DNA of 64,000 bases from Rossellomorea aquimaris (GCF_003315075.1 NZ_QNRJ01000009.1:12680-76679); one strand, 5' to 3'; shown: positions 17,451 to 27,030, counted from the first letter of the stretch. Notes: a model not told the origin generated them from the sequence alone. Translations and numbers: made by a program.

Positions 17451-17643
17451 CGTCAGCGTTCGCGACTCAAATCAATAATCCTGATGAAATTGTCACTATG
17501 ATCTTGATATATGGCATATCTGCCTGGAGGAATATCACATGGAGCTTTTATGAAATGAAGTTTTTCTTGATGTTGTTCATAATATCGGTCTAAAGTGATT
17601 CCGTTAAATCTTTAACCGGATGACAAAGAAAAGCAAGCTTCAT
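17451..17643 (-). pseudogene. VOC (glyoxalase-like) family gene remnant
   Basis: The frame from ATG at 17643 reads MKLAFLCHPVKDLTESL and then hits TAG. In another frame DRYYEQHQEKLHF and IPPGRYAIYQDHSDNFIRII continue to a stop at 17451. These are the N-terminal and C-terminal ends of a ~115-aa VOC domain protein; the middle (the FYRD helix and the central strands) is missing. A GAGGTGG ribosome binding site remains. An internal deletion with a frame change explains it best. Confidence 0.75.
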
Positions 17644-17667
17644 ATAATCCACCTCAATTTCATATTT

Positions 17668-18501
17668 TTATAGAACCATTCCCAAAATCTCGTCCACCCA
17701 CGCACCATTCTCTTCCACACCAAGCTTCCCGCACAGTGAACGATGTACAAGTTTAAACTTCGGCACAATCGCCTTCATTACAAAATATATCTCATCAGGA
17801 TTCCGACTGCATCCCCAACTCTCCAGTAATTTTTTTTGCTCCTGTGTAAAAGGCGAGCGCTCCCCCTCATATTTCGACCAGTCGCCCGGCGCATTCGGAG
17901 CCCGACCGCTCTCCATGTCCCATCCGGCAGCAACCGACCATCTCATCATGTCAAGGGAATGAAGGGCATAGTACAGTTCTCCCCGGTTGATTCTTCGATA
18001 CACTTCATGAGTATGGGCGAAGAATTTACTTCTCCAAAGCTCAAATTCTTCTAAAGTTACATGATAATTCAATGCTTGGGAAGCACAGACCGTATCCTGC
18101 ACGTATCGGTGAGGATCGTAGACAATATCTGCGTCCTTCAAGTACAGTGAGGGCATCAAGTCTTCTCTCTTATAATAAAAGGCGTCTACTTTTACGAAAT
18201 TCGTATAGTGGGCAACTGTATGTGCCGCCCATGGAAAGTCCTCATAGTACAGGACGTCACCCCAATTACCCGCCCGCGCCTTTTTCCTCTTCCTATATTC
18301 TTCAAAAACATGGTCCTTCACTACAATTCGCAGGTCCAAGTCGGAATAGTGGTCATGATTTCCCCTTCCCATAGAGCCACCGTAGAAAAAGGCTAACACA
18401 TTTTCGTCACCCTCTAAATCCTGCTGGATGCTTTCCTTTAACTTAAGACGCTTACTATCTAAATGCCTATCTCTATTACGATGCTTTGACTCAAATCCCA
18501 T
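17668..18501 (-). CDS. Nucleotidyltransferase-fold protein, aminoglycoside adenylyltransferase-like
   Basis: A 277-aa protein with a Pol-beta nucleotidyltransferase core: FYGGSMGRG near residue 41 followed by HYSDLDLRIVV with the two catalytic Asp residues, and a later VDAF acid. The C-terminal part is helical, as in streptomycin 6-adenylyltransferases. Drug modification is possible but not shown; many chromosomal members have unknown substrates. ATG is preceded by AAGGTGA. It is 12 bp downstream of the 107-aa gene and probably co-transcribed. Confidence 0.8.
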   Translation of the reverse strand: MGFESKHRNRDRHLDSKRLKLKESIQQDLEGDENVLAFFYGGSMGRGNHDHYSDLDLRIVVKDHVFEEYRKRKKARAGNWGDVLYYEDFPWAAHTVAHYTNFVKVDAFYYKREDLMPSLYLKDADIVYDPHRYVQDTVCASQALNYHVTLEEFELWRSKFFAHTHEVYRRINRGELYYALHSLDMMRWSVAAGWDMESGRAPNAPGDWSKYEGERSPFTQEQKKLLESWGCSRNPDEIYFVMKAIVPKFKLVHRSLCGKLGVEENGAWVDEILGMVL

Positions 18502-18513
18502 ACATATCTTTAT

Positions 18514-18837
18514 TCACCTTCCTAATGAGTTCTTTTCTTCAATTTGCAAAAAATCCTCTTCTACTAATTCGCTACCCGGTACGAGTACGGATTGAAAATC
18601 TGAGAATAGATGCTGAATTTCTTCATGCTCATTAATCAACCTTATACTTTTTTTGTATTCACTTTCGTTTCTGTATCTACTAATCTCCATCCATTTTGTT
18701 TCGTTATCTTGTTTTTTTAAATAGATTGTATGGCTTTCTAAATACTTTCTATAAATTTCACCAGCCCTTTCTTGTATTTTAAAGAATTCTTCTATTTTTT
18801 CCGGCTGAATATGATACTCATAGACTTTTACGAACAT
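18514..18837 (-). CDS. Small protein with ferredoxin-like (monooxygenase-type) fold
   Basis: A 107-aa protein. The pattern MFVKVYEYHIQPEKIEEFF ... WMEISRYRNESEYKKSI resembles antibiotic-biosynthesis-monooxygenase (ABM) style dimeric barrels, where a strand is followed by a helix after PEK. No catalytic residues can be named. AAAGGAGAAA precedes the ATG. First gene of a pair with the nucleotidyltransferase. Confidence 0.7.
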   Translation of the reverse strand: MFVKVYEYHIQPEKIEEFFKIQERAGEIYRKYLESHTIYLKKQDNETKWMEISRYRNESEYKKSIRLINEHEEIQHLFSDFQSVLVPGSELVEEDFLQIEEKNSLGR

Positions 18838-18981
18838 ACATTTCTCCTTTCAACAAGATGAATTTTACCATAAAAAACCATTGAGCGGATAGAATTTTCT
18901 GATAGTTACAGAAATAGAAACTTTCTTCTTTTCTATCCGTATTACATAATAGAACTAGACAGTCCAGTTCCGGGAGATGAA

Positions 18982-20607
18982 ATGATGAAGTCAGAGAAGA
19001 AGCTTTGGAGAATGTGGAAGGTATTATCATTAGCGTTATCGATCGTGGTAAGGGTCTATTGGTACCGTATCCGCGGTAAGTCCCAATGGGAAAAAGAGAA
19101 GCTTTGGGAGCGCATTGGAAAAGAGTTTAAAGAAACCTTATTTGAGTTAAATGGTGTTTTGATCAAGGTTGGACAGCTCCTCAGTATACGTGAGGATTTG
19201 CTTCCGAGAGGATTTATCAATCAAGTACAGGATTTGGTCGATCACGTTCCTCCTTCACCATGGGAGGAGATTGAAAAGGTTCTGGAACGTGAATGGGACA
19301 GCTCGGTGACTACTAAGGTACAGGCCATCGACCAGGAAGCTGTTGCTTCAGCTTCTATAGGAGAAGTTTATAAGGCGACGCTGCTGGATGGTAAGCAAGC
19401 GGCTATCAAGGTGCAGCGCCCTGAGATTCCTTCCCTGGTGAAGACGGATTTCCGCTCCCTTTCCATCATTATTTGGTTCGCCCGACGTTTCGCTCCAGTT
19501 CCCAAGGGGTTCATTGATTTCAAAATGCTTTATCAGGAATTAAAGCAAGTCATCGAACAAGAGCTCGACTTTTCAAAAGAAATGAACACTGCTGTTTCAT
19601 TCAAACAACGGTTCAAGGACCATCCTAACGTGAAGATTCCTGCTATGTACCCTGAACTTTGTACAGATAAAGTATTGGTGATGGAGTGGGTGGATGGCGT
19701 TCGATTGAATGACAGAAAAGCGTTTGAATCTTATGGGTTGGACGGGCAGAAGTTAGCTCAGGAATTGTTTCGCCTCTTCCTCCCCCAATGGCTCGAGCCG
19801 GGCATCTTTCATGCCGACCCACATGCAGGGAATATACTGCTTCAGCCGGATGGTACCTTTGTTCTATTGGATTACGGAATGATCGGGGAAATTTCCAAGA
19901 GAGATTCCACTCACTTTCAAGATCTTCTGGAAGGAATTCTTCTAAAAAATTTCCGCAAAGCAGCAGAAGCTCTGTCTCAATTAGGGTTCTTGCTTCCTGA
20001 TGCAAGTCCGAAAACGATAGAACCCGTGCTGAAGGAATTTGTCACACTCGATATGGAGCAGTTCAAACAGATGGATCTGATATCAGTGAAGAAAGAAATA
20101 AATGAGATGGTGAAATCATTGCCTGTACAAGTGCCTACACGTTTCATCTTTTTAGGTCGGTCTTTTGCAACCATAGAAGGGCTTGTTCACACATTGAGTC
20201 CCGATGAGGAAACTCTCGATGTCGTCAAACCCGCCTTCATGGATTGGGTAAAGGATAGTAATACAAACAAGTGGGAGCTTCTTTTGAAATGGGTCAGTGC
20301 CCAACCTCTCTTTCAGACCGTTCAGAAAATTCGACAGTTGTTGGATCTACCAGAAAAAGCGCTTGAACAAAAGGACCATCACCAGCAAAACGAGTTTCAG
20401 TTTGTGGTATTTGAAAACCAAAAGAAGCAGGCTTTCATCCTTTTGCTCTTCGGTGGCGTTGGCGCCTTCACAGGATTAGGATTCGATGTGGATTTCCTTT
20501 GGCAAGGTAGTTTGGTGGTGTCTGGATTAAGTTTAGTTGGTTATTTGTTTATCAGCTCCCGACAAAAACGTTGGCTGAAGAGACTAAGGAATGGACAATT
20601 GAATTAA
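18982..20607 (+). CDS. ABC1/UbiB family atypical kinase
   Basis: A 541-aa membrane-associated atypical kinase. The KxGQ motif region reads FELNGVLIKVGQLLSIREDL (near residue 58), the Ala-rich loop is SASIGEVYKA, the nucleotide Lys is in AAIKVQRP, the catalytic block is HADPHAGNILL and the metal block is LLDYGMIGE. Two C-terminal helices (about 480-525) anchor it. Family members support ubiquinone or other prenyl-lipid pathways; in a menaquinone-using Bacillus the target is unknown. GGGAGATG precedes two adjacent ATGs. Confidence 0.88.
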   Translation: MMKSEKKLWRMWKVLSLALSIVVRVYWYRIRGKSQWEKEKLWERIGKEFKETLFELNGVLIKVGQLLSIREDLLPRGFINQVQDLVDHVPPSPWEEIEKVLEREWDSSVTTKVQAIDQEAVASASIGEVYKATLLDGKQAAIKVQRPEIPSLVKTDFRSLSIIIWFARRFAPVPKGFIDFKMLYQELKQVIEQELDFSKEMNTAVSFKQRFKDHPNVKIPAMYPELCTDKVLVMEWVDGVRLNDRKAFESYGLDGQKLAQELFRLFLPQWLEPGIFHADPHAGNILLQPDGTFVLLDYGMIGEISKRDSTHFQDLLEGILLKNFRKAAEALSQLGFLLPDASPKTIEPVLKEFVTLDMEQFKQMDLISVKKEINEMVKSLPVQVPTRFIFLGRSFATIEGLVHTLSPDEETLDVVKPAFMDWVKDSNTNKWELLLKWVSAQPLFQTVQKIRQLLDLPEKALEQKDHHQQNEFQFVVFENQKKQAFILLLFGGVGAFTGLGFDVDFLWQGSLVVSGLSLVGYLFISSRQKRWLKRLRNGQLN

Positions 20608-20608
20608 C

Positions 20609-20645
20609 AAAAAAAGGTAACCTTGAATATTGCTTACCTTTTTTA
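20609..20645 (+). terminator. Terminator of ABC1 kinase gene
   Basis: Stem AAAAAAAGGTAA / TTACCTTTTTTA, with the T-run inside the 3' arm. Confidence 0.85.
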
Positions 20646-20672
20646 TGGTAAAATATAGAAAGGAGGGATACC

Positions 20673-20855
20673 ATGACAAATCCTAAAAAACCGTTTAATG
20701 ATGTGTCTGAACATATGTCAAAAATCGAAGGTGCCCCCATGAGCAAACCCGAAATGGGGAGTCTGCCATTGGGAATCCGGATCATAGGATACGTGATCAT
20801 TGGATTCACAGCCCTTACGTCTTTATTTGTCATTGTTTTTGGCTTTCTTGATTGA
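20673..20855 (+). CDS. Small single-span membrane protein, 60 aa
   Basis: The protein has a polar N-terminal half (MTNPKKPFNDVSEHMSKIEG) and one C-terminal membrane helix (IIGYVIIGFTALTSLFVIVF). Strong RBS AAGGAGG. No family recognised. The terminator before it and the RBS argue for a real gene. Confidence 0.65.
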   Translation: MTNPKKPFNDVSEHMSKIEGAPMSKPEMGSLPLGIRIIGYVIIGFTALTSLFVIVFGFLD

Positions 20856-21013
20856 GACCTGTTGAAAAATAAGATTTTCTACAAAGAGATCCCACATTGA
20901 AATAATGGCTGGTAGCGTTAGGGTGAACCAATAAAAATTAATAGGTGAGGGGTAATTTACGCGTCGTTTCACTATGGTTAAGCGACAAAAAAAATTATGT
21001 GTATTAAACATCC

Positions 21014-21343
21014 TTACCCTAAAATATCCCACTCAGGTTCGGGCTCATACCGATATTCCTCTAACCTAATCCGATTCTTCCCTATGAAATGAATCCCTTC
21101 TGCTTCCAAACATAGCCTTTGGGTCATCGATTGCTCTTCATCCCGGAAGCCAATTTCCCCTTTGCTATTCAAAACACGGTGCCAGGGAAGTTTATACTTT
21201 TCACTCATGGAATGAAGAATCCGCACGACCTGCCTGGCAGCTCTAGGACTGCCTGCCAATGAAGCGATTTGACCGTACGTCATCACTTTTCCAGAAGGGA
21301 TACTCTGTATGATTTTCACCACTCGTTCAGTAAAAGGTTTCAT
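21014..21343 (-). CDS. Alkyltransferase-like protein (ATL), MGMT family without catalytic Cys
   Basis: A 109-aa protein with only the DNA-binding domain of O6-alkylguanine-DNA alkyltransferases: IPSGKVMTYGQIA, the Arg-finger region SPRAARQVV, and PWHRV at residues 53-57. In repair enzymes this motif is PCHRV; here Trp54 replaces the alkyl-accepting Cys, the mark of ATL proteins, which bind alkylated DNA and hand it to nucleotide excision repair. Its ATG overlaps the stop of the upstream exporter gene by 4 bp (ATGA), so translation is coupled. Confidence 0.9.
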   Translation of the reverse strand: MKPFTERVVKIIQSIPSGKVMTYGQIASLAGSPRAARQVVRILHSMSEKYKLPWHRVLNSKGEIGFRDEEQSMTQRLCLEAEGIHFIGKNRIRLEEYRYEPEPEWDILG

Positions 21344-23109
21344 GCATATTCACTTCCCGAATCAGGCTGCTCGCCTATTCTTAACTGCTGTCTTGCAAAG
21401 TCGCGGTATAAAGTATGTGATGTATACAATTCCTCATGTGTCCCGATTCCAGTCACCTTTCCTTTTTCTAAAAAGACGATCTGGTCGGCATCCACGATGG
21501 TGGATAAGCGATGGGCAATCACCAAAGTAGTCCGTCCTTTCATTAAGTTCTTTAGCGCTTCCTGAACGACAATTTCCGATTGACTATCAAGGCTTGAAGT
21601 GGCTTCATCCAGCATTAGGATATCAGGGTCCCTCAATAGTGCTCTTGCAATGGCAAGACGTTGTCGCTGACCACCTGAAAGCTTGATTCCTCTTTCTCCT
21701 ACTTCTGTTTGATAACCGTTAGGGAGGTCCTTAATAAATTCATGGGCATAAGCCATTTTTGAAGCGGCTATCATCTTTTCCTCTGATATATCTCCATGGA
21801 GCCCGTAAGAGATATTGTCCCCGATCGTTCCCGAATAGATCGGACTATCCTGGGAAACGTAGCCAAGAAGTTCCCGCCATGATTTTAGCGAGTATGAGCT
21901 GATTGTCTCTTCTCCCAAGAGAATGTCTCCTTGCTGGGGCTTATAGAACTGCTCTATCAATGAAAAAAGTGTCGTTTTCCCACTTCCACTCGGACCAACG
22001 ATGGCCGTAACTTTCCCTTTTTCAGCCCTCATCGTCACATCCTTTAACACCTTCTTCCCCTCTTCATACCCAAACGTCACGCCATCAAGGACCAGGGCAC
22101 GATCCGTTTGAGGGACGGACCTTCCTTCCTCAAGGTTTTCTTCGTCTAAATTGAGAATCGATAACACTTTCTCTGTTGCTCCCACTGTTTTCTGGAACTG
22201 AGTCACGAACACGATGATCTGGGTGATCGGCATGATTATCTGAAAGAGGTAGATGAAGAAAGCAACAAGTTCCCCTGCCGTCATGGCTCCAGAGGTCACT
22301 CGAATACCGCCGAATCCAATAATGAGTACAAGAACGATGATAATTAAAGATGAAACGACCGGAGACATTAACGCTTGAATGAGCCCTTCCTTTAATCCAA
22401 GGGCATAGAGCTTCTTGATTCCTGTTTGTCCTTTTTGAAATTCAATCTCTTCCGCATTGGATGACTTCACGAGACGGATTTCCGAAAGGACTCTCGTTAA
22501 TATAGCCGAAAAGCTTGCAGTCTCTGTTTGCAATCCCCTTGAGATGTCAGCCATCTTTTTGCCAATCGGGATAAGAAACAAGAGTGACAGTGGTATGATT
22601 GAAAACATCACCAGGGTAAGGGGCCAATCTAAATAAAACAGTACGATGATGGCACCTATTACAGAAATGATACCTGTAATAAAGCCTGTCAGGTGCTCCG
22701 TGATCAGGTTTTTGATCACTCCCGTATCACTGGTCATACGGCTGACAGAGTCACCCGTTTCATGTGAATCATAATAAGGAACGGGCAGAACCAGCAACTT
22801 TCTCCAAAGCTTCTCTCTCAAGGAGGCAATCACATGCTGCCCGACCCTCGCCAATATGTAAACAGACACTCCTCCCGCAATCGCTTGAACAAAAAAGGCA
22901 GCAATCATCCCTATGATGACCCCTTTGCTTAACGAATCTAAACTGAAGTCATCGATCAACTTACTTGTTAATAATGGTATAGCAAGTCCCGCAATCGTTG
23001 TAAGCAGGCTCAAGAATAAAGAAATGCCAAACAGGGTTTTCGGTGGATCGGTTTCCTTTATTAAAGTAATAAGCTGCTTCCACTTACCCTTTTCATATGT
23101 AGACTCCAT
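21340..23109 (-). CDS. BmrA-like multidrug ABC exporter
   Basis: A 589-aa half-transporter, the same length as B. subtilis BmrA, with close similarity along its length. The membrane domain (residues 1-310) contains PYYDSHETGDSVSRMTSDT, ITEHLTGFITGIISVIGA and FFIYLFQIIMPITQI. The ATPase has GPSGSGKTT, signature LSGGQRQRLAIARALL and LMLDEATSSLDSQSE. The family exports cationic drugs as a homodimer. A dispersed repeat (GAGGGACGGACCT) lies in frame in the linker before the ATPase domain. GAGAGGAAG precedes the ATG. Confidence 0.88.
   Translation of the reverse strand: MESTYEKGKWKQLITLIKETDPPKTLFGISLFLSLLTTIAGLAIPLLTSKLIDDFSLDSLSKGVIIGMIAAFFVQAIAGGVSVYILARVGQHVIASLREKLWRKLLVLPVPYYDSHETGDSVSRMTSDTGVIKNLITEHLTGFITGIISVIGAIIVLFYLDWPLTLVMFSIIPLSLLFLIPIGKKMADISRGLQTETASFSAILTRVLSEIRLVKSSNAEEIEFQKGQTGIKKLYALGLKEGLIQALMSPVVSSLIIIVLVLIIGFGGIRVTSGAMTAGELVAFFIYLFQIIMPITQIIVFVTQFQKTVGATEKVLSILNLDEENLEEGRSVPQTDRALVLDGVTFGYEEGKKVLKDVTMRAEKGKVTAIVGPSGSGKTTLFSLIEQFYKPQQGDILLGEETISSYSLKSWRELLGYVSQDSPIYSGTIGDNISYGLHGDISEEKMIAASKMAYAHEFIKDLPNGYQTEVGERGIKLSGGQRQRLAIARALLRDPDILMLDEATSSLDSQSEIVVQEALKNLMKGRTTLVIAHRLSTIVDADQIVFLEKGKVTGIGTHEELYTSHTLYRDFARQQLRIGEQPDSGSEYA
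22110..22122 (+). repeat. GAGGGACGGACCT repeat core inside a coding sequence
   Basis: The 13-bp core of the dispersed repeat is present in the exporter gene, read on the opposite strand as GRSVPQ, between the membrane and ATPase domains. No paired second arm is seen here. Confidence 0.6.
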
Positions 23110-23260
23110 TGTTCTCTTCCTCTCAAATATATACTCTTTTCTATTGTAATATGAAGTTCAGTACTTAGGAAATAATACCTTCATCAAGTCAGGTTCCTAG
23201 AAGATTTGCTCGAATTATATTACACTGGATATGAATGAATAGAAGGACGTGATAGGTATA

Positions 23261-24004
23261 ATGGATATTAAATTAATTGCCCTGGATATGGATGGAACAC
23301 TCGTTAATCACGAGGGAGAAGTATCTCCTGAAAACGCACAAGCCATTCAGCGTGCGAAGGAGAAAGGAATTCATGTGGTGTTAAGTACTGGCCGCTCCCT
23401 GTTCACATGCAGGGACATTTCAGATGAGCTTGGTCGTTCATCTTATCTGGTGACTGTGAATGGCGGGGAAATTTACGATCATGAATACAAGTTGGTGGAC
23501 AGCATCCCACTTGATCTTGATCTTGTGAAACAGCTTTGGAAATTAAAAGAAGAGCATGATGTCTACTTCTGGTCTTCTACTTCTCAAGGACTTTTCAATA
23601 CGAATAAGCCTTTTGATCAAGATATCGGTACCTATAACTGGTTGAAATTTGGTTTCGATATTCAGGATGAAGACGTCCGCAAAGTCATGATGGACGAGCT
23701 GGTAAAAAATGAAGCTTTGGAAATCACCAATTCTTCGCCGACGAATATTGAAATCAATCCTGCAGGGGTCAATAAGGCAGCGGCTTTAGTGAAGGTATGC
23801 CAATGGCTGGACCTGTCCATGGAACAAGTCATGTCGGTCGGGGACAGTATGAATGATATAGCCATGATTCGTGAAGCCGGCTTCGGAGTGGCGATGGGGA
23901 ACGCCCAGGAAGCTGTGAAAGAAGCCGCTGACTGGGTCACTGGTATCAATACAGATCATGGGGTTGCCCAGGCGATTGATAGAGTACTGTCAGAAATGGA
24001 ATAG
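23261..24004 (+). CDS. Cof-type HAD-IIB hydrolase
   Basis: A 247-aa cytoplasmic phosphatase of the HAD superfamily. Motif I is LDMDGTLV (nucleophile Asp), motif II is STGRS, and motifs III/IV are GVNKAAAL and VGDSMNDIAM; the large cap between them is the IIB type. Members dephosphorylate sugar phosphates or flavin-related phosphates; the substrate cannot be told. ATG at 23261 is preferred to a GTG four codons upstream, which sits on top of AAGGA. Confidence 0.85.
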   Translation: MDIKLIALDMDGTLVNHEGEVSPENAQAIQRAKEKGIHVVLSTGRSLFTCRDISDELGRSSYLVTVNGGEIYDHEYKLVDSIPLDLDLVKQLWKLKEEHDVYFWSSTSQGLFNTNKPFDQDIGTYNWLKFGFDIQDEDVRKVMMDELVKNEALEITNSSPTNIEINPAGVNKAAALVKVCQWLDLSMEQVMSVGDSMNDIAMIREAGFGVAMGNAQEAVKEAADWVTGINTDHGVAQAIDRVLSEME

Positions 24005-24015
24005 ATACTCCAATT

Positions 24016-24048
24016 AAAGTGCCTGATTCAATGTGAATCAGGCACTTT
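24016..24048 (+). terminator. Terminator of HAD hydrolase gene
   Basis: Perfect 15-bp stem AAAGTGCCTGATTCA / TGAATCAGGCACTTT with a 3-nt loop. Confidence 0.88.
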
Positions 24049-24119
24049 ATCTGTTCAGAATGTCTATTCTTTTTCTGTTACGTCCATACTGAATAACAAA
24101 AACAAGGATTGTACTTAAT

Positions 24120-24632
24120 ATGTATCTAATTCTGGTAGTGGTTGTTTATCTGATTTTCGCCAAGCTCTTTATTGATTGGAAACGCTGGAGAGAGTATTAT
24201 CCAACGGTTCAGTACTATATTATTTGTAATCTCTCTTATAACGTGATCTTTTATAATCACACACTTTGGGAATATAAAGCTGTGACGGTAGATTGGCTTA
24301 ATCACACGTTTATTGATCTCGTGTTCACCTTTTTTATCATTCCTGTCGTCATCATGATCTTCCTTCGTTATTTTCCATATAGAAAAAAGAAGTGGTTATA
24401 TCTTGCCTGCTGGATTTCTTATTTCACGTTATTGGAATACTTATTTCATAAAAAAGGACTGTTCATTTACGAGAATGGCTGGAATTTAGGATGGTCTGCT
24501 ATTTTTAATGTCATCATGTTTTCAATATTAGGATTGCACCATAAAAGGCCATTACTTGCCATCATAATATCCATTCCAATTATCGCTATCCTATTATTGA
24601 TATTCCATCCATCGTACCATGATTTAAAGTGA
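24120..24632 (+). CDS. CBO0543-like integral membrane protein
   Basis: A 170-aa protein with about five hydrophobic helices. Conserved-looking features are IDWKRWREYYPTVQYYIICN near the start, NHTLWEY and a later LEYLFHKKGLFIYENGWNLG. The pattern matches the CBO0543 family common in spore-formers; function unknown. Weak RBS (AAGGAT). Confidence 0.7.
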   Translation: MYLILVVVVYLIFAKLFIDWKRWREYYPTVQYYIICNLSYNVIFYNHTLWEYKAVTVDWLNHTFIDLVFTFFIIPVVIMIFLRYFPYRKKKWLYLACWISYFTLLEYLFHKKGLFIYENGWNLGWSAIFNVIMFSILGLHHKRPLLAIIISIPIIAILLLIFHPSYHDLK

Positions 24633-24642
24633 GGGTGTTTTT

Positions 24643-24738
24643 ATGCTTTCTTATTCTACACCTGTTTTTATTGTCTTGGTTTTGGGGGTTTATTTCGCTA
24701 TGGCAGCATATATCGCTTTTTTAAAGAGGAAAGAATGA
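24643..24738 (+). CDS. Possible 31-aa single-span membrane peptide
   Basis: ATG at 24643 opens MLSYSTPVFIVLVLGVYFAM and a short Lys/Arg-rich end (FLKRKE). GTGAGGGTG stands before it, 10 bp after the previous stop. One membrane helix with positive inside end is credible, but the length makes chance possible. Confidence 0.45.
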   Translation: MLSYSTPVFIVLVLGVYFAMAAYIAFLKRKE

Positions 24739-24739
24739 A

Positions 24740-24771
24740 AAAAGAAGCACCCATTAAAGGATGCTTCTTTT
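24740..24771. terminator. Terminator of clpE (bidirectional)
   Basis: Stem AAAAGAAGCACC / GGATGCTTCTTTT; T-run on the minus strand after the clpE stop codon. Confidence 0.85.
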
Positions 24772-24772
24772 C

Positions 24773-26902
24773 CTATTTAACAATGATCTCGTCGTTTTCG
24801 AGTGAAATGACTACGTCGGTTATGCCATCTTCATCAAGAAGGAAATCAGCGATCTTATCTTCCACTCTTTCCTGGATCACACGACGTAATGGTCGTGCAC
24901 CGAATTCAGGATGATATCCCAGTTCAACGAGTTTACTCTTCGCATCTTCGTCAATGGTGACAGTAATCCCCTGCTCTTTAAGTTCAACCTGCAATTCGTT
25001 CAGCATAAGGTCAAGAATTTGAAGAAGCTCTTCTTTTTCAAGAGATTCAAATTCAATGATGCTGTCGAAACGGTTCAGGAACTCCGGTTTAAAGTAGGCG
25101 CCGAGTGATTGAAGAATATTCGTTTCTCTAATCGCATCTGTGCCGCCGGTATTAAATCCGACCACTGCTTCCTTCTTGTCTGTCACCCCTGCGTTACTTG
25201 TCATGATGATCACAGTCTCTTTAAAGCTGACCGTTCTTCCATGACTATCGGTGAGACGTCCATCTTCAAGAATTTGCAGGAACATGTGCTGAACATCCGG
25301 ATGGGCTTTCTCGATTTCATCCAGGAGAATGATTGAATAAGGGTTCCTTCTTACCTTTTCAGTCAATTGACCGGATTCCTCATGACCTACATAGCCTGGA
25401 GGTGAACCGATCAGTTTAGATACTGAGTGTTTTTCCATGTATTCACTCATGTCTAATCGAAGCATCGAATCTTTAGATCCGAACAATTCTTCTGCCAGTG
25501 TTTTCGTTAATTCTGTTTTACCTACACCAGTTGGTCCTACAAAGAGGAATGTACCGATTGGACGGTGCTTCGCCTTCAATCCTGCACGGCTGCGGCGGAT
25601 CGCTTTCGCTACTTTCTTTACTGCCTCTTCCTGTCCAATTACTTTACCCGCCAGGTTTTCTTCCAGTGCTTTCATTCGCTTACGATCATCGCTTTGCAGC
25701 TTTCCGACAGGAATACCCGTTTTCGTTTCAACGATCGTCTGGATCAGTTCTTTTTCTACAAGTGCTTTGGAATCTGAACCATCTTCACCAACTTGTCTTT
25801 CTAATTCTGCTTCTTGATCGCGAAGGATGGCAGCTTGTTCATAGTTCTCTTCTTTTGTTGCCAGTTCCTTCTTTTCTCTTACCTCGTTCAATTTTTTTAG
25901 GATGGCCGTCTTGTCTTTGCCCTCTGACTGAAGATTGACTTTAGAACCTGCTTCATCCATTAAATCAATGGCTTTATCAGGTAAGAATCGATCCTGAACA
26001 TATCGATGGGATAGCTTCACACAAGCTTCAATGGCCTCGTCTGTAAACTCGACTCCATGATAGTCCTCATATTTATCTTTTAATCCTCTAAGGATTTCAA
26101 TGGCTTCTTCAGGTGTCGGCTCATTGACCAGCACCTGCTGAAAACGGCGCTCAAGTGCTGCATCTTTTTCAATTTGGCGGTACTCCTTCAATGTGGTAGC
26201 CCCGATCACTTGCAGTTCACCCCGGGCTAAAGCTGGTTTTAGAATGTTCCCTGCGTCCATGGAGCCTTCAGCAGAACCGGCACCAACCAATTGATGGATT
26301 TCATCAATAAATAACATCACGTCTGGTCGATTCTGAAGTTCGCTGATGATGGATTTTAAACGTTCTTCAAAAGAACCGCGAACCCCTGTACCGGCAGTTA
26401 GTGAAGCAACATCCATTACATACACTTCTTTATTTAATAACTTGGATGGAACATCACCTGCTACAATTTTAAGGGCCAGCCCTTCAGCGATAGCCGTTTT
26501 ACCCACACCGGGCTCACCGATGAGTACCGGGTTATTCTTATTACGGCGATTTAAAATTTCAATGACGCGATTCACTTCTTTGTCCCTTCCGATAACAGGG
26601 TCAATCAATCCAGCTTTGGCCGCTCCTGTCACATTGCGTCCAAACTGATCGAGAACGCCATTTCCTCCATTTCCGCCTTTGGTTTGAGGAGATGATTGCT
26701 GATTGTGGAAGCCATCATTTGGATTTCCTCCCATGCTCATCCCTTTAAACAACTCATCAAACGGAAATCCTCCGTGTGTTCCAGAAGGCGTTTGTTGCTT
26801 TTGAAAGCAGGCTGAACACATCTTCATACTGGACTTATGACCATTCACTTGCTTATACACTTCAACTGTTGCTTGGTTGTGTTGACATACTTGGCATTTC
26901 AT
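24773..26902 (-). CDS. clpE: ATP-dependent Clp protease ATP-binding subunit ClpE
   Basis: A 709-aa HSP100 unfoldase that feeds substrates to ClpP during heat and protein stress. The N terminus has the ClpE zinc finger (C3, C6, C29, C32). Two AAA+ modules follow: [13 protein letters not shown] (first Walker A) and [12 protein letters not shown] (second), with a UVR-type coiled coil between them (residues ~335-375) and the Clp R-domain end [11 protein letters not shown]. The zinc finger and short N domain separate it from ClpC. CtsR boxes in the promoter agree. Confidence 0.95.
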   Translation of the reverse strand: MKCQVCQHNQATVEVYKQVNGHKSSMKMCSACFQKQQTPSGTHGGFPFDELFKGMSMGGNPNDGFHNQQSSPQTKGGNGGNGVLDQFGRNVTGAAKAGLIDPVIGRDKEVNRVIEILNRRNKNNPVLIGEPGVGKTAIAEGLALKIVAGDVPSKLLNKEVYVMDVASLTAGTGVRGSFEERLKSIISELQNRPDVMLFIDEIHQLVGAGSAEGSMDAGNILKPALARGELQVIGATTLKEYRQIEKDAALERRFQQVLVNEPTPEEAIEILRGLKDKYEDYHGVEFTDEAIEACVKLSHRYVQDRFLPDKAIDLMDEAGSKVNLQSEGKDKTAILKKLNEVREKKELATKEENYEQAAILRDQEAELERQVGEDGSDSKALVEKELIQTIVETKTGIPVGKLQSDDRKRMKALEENLAGKVIGQEEAVKKVAKAIRRSRAGLKAKHRPIGTFLFVGPTGVGKTELTKTLAEELFGSKDSMLRLDMSEYMEKHSVSKLIGSPPGYVGHEESGQLTEKVRRNPYSIILLDEIEKAHPDVQHMFLQILEDGRLTDSHGRTVSFKETVIIMTSNAGVTDKKEAVVGFNTGGTDAIRETNILQSLGAYFKPEFLNRFDSIIEFESLEKEELLQILDLMLNELQVELKEQGITVTIDEDAKSKLVELGYHPEFGARPLRRVIQERVEDKIADFLLDEDGITDVVISLENDEIIVK

Positions 26903-27003
26903 TAAATATGACCTCCTGTAGCAGAGTTTTTATATAAATATTTTTGTAGATTGTATTATGGATAAGGTCAGTCTGTTTGGTATTCGTTTACACTTAGTTT
27001 GAC

Positions 27004-27020
27004 TTTGACTTTCTTTGACC
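27004..27020 (-). promoter_or_regulatory. CtsR box 1 of clpE
   Basis: On the minus strand GGTCAAA-GAA-AGTCAAA, against the CtsR consensus RGTCAAA-NAN-RGTCAAA. It lies just downstream of the -10 box. A further TCAAA half-site abuts it at 26998. Confidence 0.88.
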
Positions 27021-27030
27021 TTATAACCAT

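Noticed and set aside
20856-21013. Possible transposase remnant or small gene
   Set aside because: Neither strand shows a sustained frame with an RBS or recognisable motif.
25437-25938. Two long plus-strand frames opposite clpE
   Set aside because: They are antisense shadows of the conserved clpE coding sequence without ribosome binding sites.
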